Assembly (NCBI GenBank): GCA_029547805.1
Contig: JAKPOP010000001.1
Coordinates: forward strand, 1-64,000
Length of the DNA stretch: 64,000 bases
Reading direction: 5' to 3'
Source: Deltaproteobacteria bacterium
GTDB taxonomy: Bacteria > Myxococcota_A > UBA9042 > DTJE01
The notes beneath the pieces were generated by a model. The model was not told the origin of the DNA. It was given only the letters and a program-made list of their open reading frames with translations, and did not search any database. Shown here piece after piece: positions 59,120 through 64,000 of the stretch; position 1 is the stretch's first letter, and every line of letters begins with the position of its first letter. The translations under genes were made by a program, and so were the position numbers.

Positions 59120-59992
59120 TCAGGGGACGTGCCGCAGGAAGATCCACAGCGGCGGGGCGTCGTTGCGGACCTCCACCCGGGTCCCGAAACGCAGCGGCAC
59201 GGCCGTTCGGCGCCCGTCCAGGAAGGCCGCCCCGTGCAGCATGCGGCTCACCATCACCAGGGGGCCCTCCAGGATGCCCCCGGCCAGTCGCAACTGGCAC
59301 CCCGGAGGGCAGCAGGGTTCCCGCACCCGGTACTGCAGCCGTCGATCCCGGAGGTCCATCGGCATCCCGCCCGCGGACCGGAGGGCCCCGGTGGACCCGG
59401 CGGCGGTCGAGACCCAGATTCCCGAGGACTTCTGAGGCTCCTGCTCCCCGTCCACCTCCAGCAGGTAGCGGGAGGTCGCTGCCGGCACGCGGTCCGCCAG
59501 CAGCACGTCGTTCAGGGCCGGTCGGGGATGGAGCGTTCCGTCGATGCGCAGGGCGATCCGGGTCAGGGCCTGGGGCCGCCGGCGACCCTCTTGGACCTCT
59601 TCCAGCACCTGGTCGAAGTCCCTGGCGGTGCAGCAGGTGAAGTGCCCGTAAGAGGTCGAGGGCGACGAGTTGACACCCAGCACCGGGGTCTCCCGGACCA
59701 GTCGGGCCGCATCGAGCACCGTTCCGTCGCCCCCCACGGTCACCACGAGGTCATGGTGCAGGTCCACCAGGTCCCGGACCCGCCGGGAGTAGGTCACCGC
59801 CAGGCCCTGGCGTCGGATCGCCTGGAGCACCTGGTGCCGGGCCTCCTGGGTCTCCTGGAGGCTCACCTTCATGCGGGCCACCAGGGGGGCATCCTCGGCC
59901 AGCAGTCGCGCCAGGCCCGGATGGCGGCGGGCCAGGGCCGGGGTCTCCAGCGGCGTGCTCCGGGTGATCACCAGCACCCGTCCCAGTCTCAT
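59120..59992 (-). CDS. nadK: NAD kinase family protein
   Basis: 290 aa. The kinase loop VTVGGDGTVLDAARLV, the NSSPSTSYGHFT segment, ALNDVLLAD (NE/D motif) and SGIWVSTAAGSTGALRSAGG (diphosphate/ribose-binding loop) match the NAD/ATP-NAD kinase fold, giving NADP+ from NAD+ and ATP. The N-terminal ~75 residues (RSTPLETPALARRHPGLARL) are unusual, and NDVLLAD in place of NE leaves some doubt about activity. It is coupled to the upstream LonB-type gene by ATGA. Confidence 0.8.
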   Translation of the reverse strand: MRLGRVLVITRSTPLETPALARRHPGLARLLAEDAPLVARMKVSLQETQEARHQVLQAIRRQGLAVTYSRRVRDLVDLHHDLVVTVGGDGTVLDAARLVRETPVLGVNSSPSTSYGHFTCCTARDFDQVLEEVQEGRRRPQALTRIALRIDGTLHPRPALNDVLLADRVPAATSRYLLEVDGEQEPQKSSGIWVSTAAGSTGALRSAGGMPMDLRDRRLQYRVREPCCPPGCQLRLAGGILEGPLVMVSRMLHGAAFLDGRRTAVPLRFGTRVEVRNDAPPLWIFLRHVP

Positions 59993-62535
59993 GGCCCGGG
60001 TCTCCCTGGACGGCTGCGGGACGACGGCCTCTTCCGCCTCCGGGAGGGGCTCCTGGTCCCTTCCTCCCCGTCCCCGTCTCCTGGCTTCTCGGTCCCGCCG
60101 GGGTCGGTGTCCCCGGGCTTCCCGCCCCGGGAGGACCAGGACTCCAGGCGTTCGGCCACCCTCGCGAAGACCGATCCCGGCGTCCACTGACCGTCGTCCT
60201 CCAGGGTTCCCGCGGGCCGGCCGGTCAGCAGCTCGATGGCCTCCTCGACCTGCTCCACGGCGTAGAGGTGGAAGGTTCCCTGCCGGCAGGCCTCCAGCAC
60301 CTCCGGGTCCAGCACCAGATGCCGGACATTGCTCCGGGGCAGGAGGACCCCCTGGGTCCCGGTGAGCCCTCGGGCCTTGCAGACCTGGAAGAAGCCCTCG
60401 ATCTTCTCGTTGATGCCGCCGATGGCCTGGACCTCCCCCGACTGGCTCACGCTGCCGGTGATCGCCAGGTCCTGCCGCAACGGAATCCCCGACAGGGCCG
60501 ACAGCAGTGCGCACAACTCGGCGCAGGAGGCCGAGTCGCCGTCGATGGTGCCGTAGGACTGCTCCACCGTGAGGCTCGCGGTCATCGACAGGGGCCGTTT
60601 CTGGGCGAATCGATCCCCCAGGAACCCCGACAGGATCAGCACCCCCTTGTGGAAGGTGTTGCCGGCCAGCCGGGCCTCCCGCTCCACGTTGATCACCCCT
60701 CCCTTTCCCTGGAAGACCTTCGCCGAGATCCGCAGCGGTCGCCCGAAGACCAGGTCCGCGAACTGGAAGACCGCCAGTCCGTTCACCACTCCGACGGCCT
60801 GTCCCGAGGTGTCGATCCGCACCACTCCGTCCTCGATCTCCTCGAGGGTCCGGTCCGCGATCAGGGAGACCCGGTGCTGCCGCTGCCTCCGGGCCGCCTC
60901 CACGTGGCTCCGCTCGATCCGGGGGCTCTGGTCGTCCCGGGCCAGGGCGTCGGCCTCGACCAGCAGGTTCGTGATCTCGTTGAACCGCAGCGTCATCCGG
61001 TCGGCGGCCCCGGCCCGGCGCATCCCGTACTCGATCACCGCGGCGACGCCGTCCCGGTGCACCGGCAGCAGCCCCTCCCGCTTGCAGGTGGTCGCGACGA
61101 ACCGCGCATACTCCAGGATCGCCTCGTCGTTGCACCGCATCTGGCTGTCGAACTCGGCCTTCACCTGGAAGAGCTTGCCGAAGTCCTCGTCGAACTGGCT
61201 CAGCAGGTGGTAGTGCCAGTTGCTGCCGATCAGGATCACCTTGCACTGGACGGGGATGGGGTCCGGTCTCAGGCCCGTGGTCGGCAGGAACTGCCAGGCC
61301 TCGCCCATCTCCTCGATGACCAGCCGCTGGTTCCGAAGCACCCCCTTCACGGCCTCCCAGGCGAAGGGGAAGGTCAGCAGTTCCCGGATGTGGAGCACCA
61401 GGAAGCCGCCGTTGGCCCGGAGCAGGGCCCCGGCCTTCACCATCGTGTGGTCGGTGCTGTAGATCCCGTTCTCGACCCGCTTCTCGATCTTGCCCACCAG
61501 GTTGTGGTAGGTGGGGTTGTTCTCGATGACGATGGGCGCCCCGGTGGTCTCGCTGTGGTCCACCAGCACGTTGACCTGGTATTCCACCATCGGGCGCTGG
61601 CGCTTTCGGTTCTCGTTCTCGTCGGGAAGGAATCGCGGCAGGTTGTCCACCACGTGGGCCCCCACCGACTGGAGCCACTGCAGCACCGCCTCCTGTCCCT
61701 GGAAGGCCGCCCGGATCGGTCCCAGGTGGCGTTGCACGACCGTCTCCCCGAGTTCCCGCTGGGCCTCCTGGATCTTCCGGTGCACCGAGACCTCGATCTC
61801 CCGGGTGACCTCCAGGAAGCGCCCGACGATGGGCTCCAGTTGCTGACGCCGGGCGTCCACGTCCGCCCGCTGCTCCTCGGTCAGTTCGGCGTACTCCTTG
61901 TTGCCGATGGGCTTGCCGTCCTGCAGCGGCAACGTCATGAGCCCTTCCTTGGTCTGCTTCACCAGGAACCCGATCTGGGAGGCCTCCCGGGAGAGGTCCA
62001 GGAAGGCGCGGTTCTCCTGCTCCAGGCCGTCATTGAGGATCCGCTGGATGCGTTCCTGGTGGGGCTTCGCGTGGAAGGCCTTCGGCACCTCGGCCTGGAG
62101 GTCGCTCACGAAGGTCTCCATCATCGATCGCAGCCGGGTTCCCATCCCCGGCGGCAGCGACAGCGCCTGGGGCGACTCCGGGTGACGGAAGGCGTGGACC
62201 AGGCACCAGTCCGGGGGGACCGGATTCGGCAGCGCCACCTCCCGGAGGAGCCGCTTCAGGATGCTGGACTTGCCGGTTCCCGAGGCCCCCGCGATGTAGA
62301 CGTGGAAATTCCGTTTCTGGATGCGCAGGCCCACCTGGAGGGCCTTCAGCGCACGCTCCTGCTCGATCACCTCCTCGAGGGGGTCCAGGGAGTCGGTGGT
62401 CTCGAACCGGAGACTCTGTTGGGGCACCCGGTGATTCATCTGCTGGAGGGTCAGGCGGCATCGCCGTTCGAGGTCCGTGCCCCTGTCCGATGAGGCGGGC
62501 TTCCGGGTTCTTCGTGCTGGCGGCCGTTCGGGCAT
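59989..62535 (-). CDS. LonB-type ATP-dependent protease
   Basis: 848 aa. The AAA+ part has AGASGTGKSSILKRLL (Walker A) near 75-85, a long inserted helical region (~130-290) and GGFLVLHIRELL (Walker B region). The C-terminal Lon peptidase domain carries the Ser nucleophile in IDGDSASCAEL and the Lys in GGINEKIEGF. The order matches the 'Lon protease family' of PF13654/PF20437/PF05362 that lacks the classic Lon N-domain. No transmembrane helix is evident. The C-terminal ~50 residues are charged and low complexity. ATG 62535 is preceded by GGAGCGGGGGA. It is the first gene of a pair with NAD kinase. Confidence 0.88.
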   Translation of the reverse strand: MPERPPARRTRKPASSDRGTDLERRCRLTLQQMNHRVPQQSLRFETTDSLDPLEEVIEQERALKALQVGLRIQKRNFHVYIAGASGTGKSSILKRLLREVALPNPVPPDWCLVHAFRHPESPQALSLPPGMGTRLRSMMETFVSDLQAEVPKAFHAKPHQERIQRILNDGLEQENRAFLDLSREASQIGFLVKQTKEGLMTLPLQDGKPIGNKEYAELTEEQRADVDARRQQLEPIVGRFLEVTREIEVSVHRKIQEAQRELGETVVQRHLGPIRAAFQGQEAVLQWLQSVGAHVVDNLPRFLPDENENRKRQRPMVEYQVNVLVDHSETTGAPIVIENNPTYHNLVGKIEKRVENGIYSTDHTMVKAGALLRANGGFLVLHIRELLTFPFAWEAVKGVLRNQRLVIEEMGEAWQFLPTTGLRPDPIPVQCKVILIGSNWHYHLLSQFDEDFGKLFQVKAEFDSQMRCNDEAILEYARFVATTCKREGLLPVHRDGVAAVIEYGMRRAGAADRMTLRFNEITNLLVEADALARDDQSPRIERSHVEAARRQRQHRVSLIADRTLEEIEDGVVRIDTSGQAVGVVNGLAVFQFADLVFGRPLRISAKVFQGKGGVINVEREARLAGNTFHKGVLILSGFLGDRFAQKRPLSMTASLTVEQSYGTIDGDSASCAELCALLSALSGIPLRQDLAITGSVSQSGEVQAIGGINEKIEGFFQVCKARGLTGTQGVLLPRSNVRHLVLDPEVLEACRQGTFHLYAVEQVEEAIELLTGRPAGTLEDDGQWTPGSVFARVAERLESWSSRGGKPGDTDPGGTEKPGDGDGEEGTRSPSRRRKRPSSRSRPGRPGP

Positions 62536-62632
62536 GGTGGTCCCCCGCTCCGGGTGGGCCGAAGATAGCACAGGCCAGGGGGATGCAAGCAGGTGCCGGT
62601 CCCCCGGGTGTCGGGGCCACGACGGGAGGTCG

Positions 62633-63271
62633 TCACTCGGTCACGGGAGGCCCCATCATGCGGTCGGCCATCTCCACGACGTGACGGCGCACCGACGAGA
62701 GGTGGTCCAGCACCGTCACGAAGGCCGAGGACGACCGGGGCACGCAGATCCCCAGGATCAGGCGTTCCAGGTGCCCGTCGGCGATCTCGTCGGTCCGGGC
62801 ATCGAGCTGCCGGGCCGTCTCCAGGAGGTGGCGATGCATGGCCGGGTTCCAGGTCCGTACCAGGTCCCGGAGGGCCCGGAGCACCTCCAGGGTCCCGTCG
62901 GCCAGCATCGCGAACTCCTGCCGGGCCCGGTCCGTGAACGAAAGCCCCTCCTCCCGCACGAGCCGCACGACGTCCACCAGCGCGTCCATGTGGTCCGCCA
63001 GGCGCTCCAGGTGCCCCGGGAGCGTCAGCAGGGACCTGGTGGCGAGGTCCGACCCCCGGAGGGCGGCATGCTCCTCCAGGATCCGGGCCGTCAGGTCTCG
63101 GGCCCGCTGCCGCAGGTCGCGACCCAGGGCCTCGGCGTGCAGGAGGTCCTGTTCGTCCAGGCGGCGGAATCCCCGGCGGGCCGTCTCGGCCTGTTCCAGC
63201 GCCTGGGTGCATGCCTGGTGGATGGCCGCTTCGAGGGACTGGGTGAGTCCCGCCGGTCGCCGGGTCTCCAT
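62633..63271 (-). CDS. PhoU-like helical protein
   Basis: 212 aa, almost entirely helical, with the repeating acidic pattern of PhoU bundles: EAIHQACTQALEQAETA, then LPGHLERLADHMDALVDVVRLVREEGLSFTD (a PhoU metal-site type E/DxxxDH stretch, landmark) and VTVLDHLSSVRRHVVEMAD. PhoU-domain proteins regulate phosphate or ion transporters; no transporter is adjacent. It lies 97 bases upstream of the LonB gene and 42 downstream of the helicase gene, on the same strand. Confidence 0.65.
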   Translation of the reverse strand: METRRPAGLTQSLEAAIHQACTQALEQAETARRGFRRLDEQDLLHAEALGRDLRQRARDLTARILEEHAALRGSDLATRSLLTLPGHLERLADHMDALVDVVRLVREEGLSFTDRARQEFAMLADGTLEVLRALRDLVRTWNPAMHRHLLETARQLDARTDEIADGHLERLILGICVPRSSSAFVTVLDHLSSVRRHVVEMADRMMGPPVTE

Positions 63272-63313
63272 GTCTCCCTCCTGTCGCCGTCGTCTTGAGG
63301 ATACCGCGATCGC

Positions 63314-64000
63314 TCAGTCGCCGGAAGCCGTCCGACGGGGGGCCGGAAAACCGGCCTGCAGGCGGTCCGGGAGCCAGCGGCTGAAGGGATGCCGGGAGGT
63401 GCGCCGGTGGAAGGACCCATCCTCGGCGTCGGGGCCCGAGGGGACCACCCGGACCAGGTCCCCGCTCCGGGAGGCCACCTGCCAGGACCGGCCTCCCAGG
63501 GAGATCCGCCCCTCGGCGACCATGTCGGCGGGCACCTGGCCCAGGGGGCGCCCGGTGGCCGCATCGGCCACCTGGACCAGACGGTCATCCCCGAGGTTGC
63601 TGTGGACCCGGCCCCGCTCCCCCAGGTCCATCAGGCGGGTCGAGGCCTGGACCTGTTCCACTCCCCGGGCCACCACCCACTCCAGTCGGATCAGGTGGTC
63701 CAGGATCTCCTCCAGGTCTTCCCGGGGGCCCATGCCCTGCAGGATGTCGAGCAGTTCCCGGCGGCCCACCCCCTGGCGGCGTCCGTAGAGGATCGAGAAG
63801 ACCTGCTGCACGGCCACCGCCGGCGCCAGGTGGCTCTCGCTCTCGGGCTCCGGTGGCGGCCGTCCCAGGTCCCGGTTCAGGTCCGAGAACCGCTGGCGGT
63901 CCTCGTCGCTCTCGACGATGCCGATGGCCCGCAGGCCCTGGCGCCGGCGGCACCCGCGTCCCACCCGCTGGATGAACGAGGCCGCCGACTCGGGGGCCCC
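63314..64000 (-). CDS. Superfamily 2 helicase, C-terminal end (partial)
   Basis: The last 228 codons of a gene that continues beyond the window; the 5' part is missing. The visible N-terminal piece SAASFIQRVGRGCRRRQG is helicase motif VI (QRxGRxxR), followed by LRAIGIVESDEDRQRF. Then come a winged-helix-like stretch (ELLDILQGMGPREDLEEILDHLIRLEWVV) and a beta-rich end. This layout is typical of Lhr-like or DEAD/DEAH helicases with accessory C-terminal domains. The stop is TGA at 63314-63316. Its exact subfamily cannot be told from this fragment. Confidence 0.75.
   Translation of the reverse strand, partial: GAPESAASFIQRVGRGCRRRQGLRAIGIVESDEDRQRFSDLNRDLGRPPPEPESESHLAPAVAVQQVFSILYGRRQGVGRRELLDILQGMGPREDLEEILDHLIRLEWVVARGVEQVQASTRLMDLGERGRVHSNLGDDRLVQVADAATGRPLGQVPADMVAEGRISLGGRSWQVASRSGDLVRVVPSGPDAEDGSFHRRTSRHPFSRWLPDRLQAGFPAPRRTASGD

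Overview
This is GC-rich chromosomal DNA of a Gram-negative bacterium. The 16S/23S sequences look deltaproteobacterial. The gene content fits that broad group, with Myxococcota the best guess: Cys/Asp-rich lipoproteins, an IgGFc-binding-type surface lipoprotein, FG-GAP repeats, several outer-membrane beta-barrels and many PqqD/radical-SAM genes. The taxon is inferred from family knowledge only; no search was possible. No phage, insertion sequence or CRISPR array was seen.

Layout. 1-5.4 kb: a complete rRNA operon (16S, tRNA-Ile, tRNA-Ala, 23S, 5S), followed by a non-coding 164-bp tandem repeat. 6.0-7.2 kb: a membrane-anchored metallophosphoesterase. 7.2-22.5 kb: a tightly packed minus-strand run in transcription order GH57 hydrolase, galT, radical SAM, PqqD-like RRE, a 2331-aa FG-GAP lipoprotein, a 57-aa peptide gene, HprK-like kinase, radical SAM/SPASM, S26-like peptidase and nucleotidyltransferase. 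Most junctions are 4-base stop/start overlaps. This is the most interesting part of the window: it looks like a ribosomally made, post-translationally modified peptide (RiPP) locus. It has lasso-peptide-type accessory genes and a lasso-like leader, but radical SAM enzymes stand where the lasso protease and cyclase would be.

22.6-34.1 kb is mostly housekeeping: serine acetyltransferase, a peptidoglycan transglycosylase, MnmG, an Rrf2 regulator, GuaB, RarA and a Kef-type antiporter. 34.4-38.4 kb holds a second pair of large radical SAM proteins. 38.4-47.1 kb is an envelope block: four beta-barrel-like proteins, an IgGFc-binding-like lipoprotein, a lipoprotein with three repeated domains and a small coiled-coil lipoprotein. 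47.2-50.6 kb encodes an unusual fusion of a Clp-like AAA+ module, a response-regulator receiver domain and a complete FtsH-type AAA+/M41 protease without a membrane anchor. A YbjN-like protein lies beside it.

51.7-64 kb: a histidine kinase/GNAT/glycosyltransferase operon; an Rrf2 regulator with cysteine synthase; ClpP; a GH4 glycosidase; NAD kinase with a LonB-type protease; a PhoU-like protein; and the C-terminal end of a helicase that runs off the window. Cysteine synthesis is represented by cysE at 22.6 kb and cysK beside an Rrf2 regulator at 56 kb. Energy-dependent proteolysis is represented three times (the FtsH fusion, ClpP and LonB). Most genes abut or overlap and few factor-independent terminators are visible.
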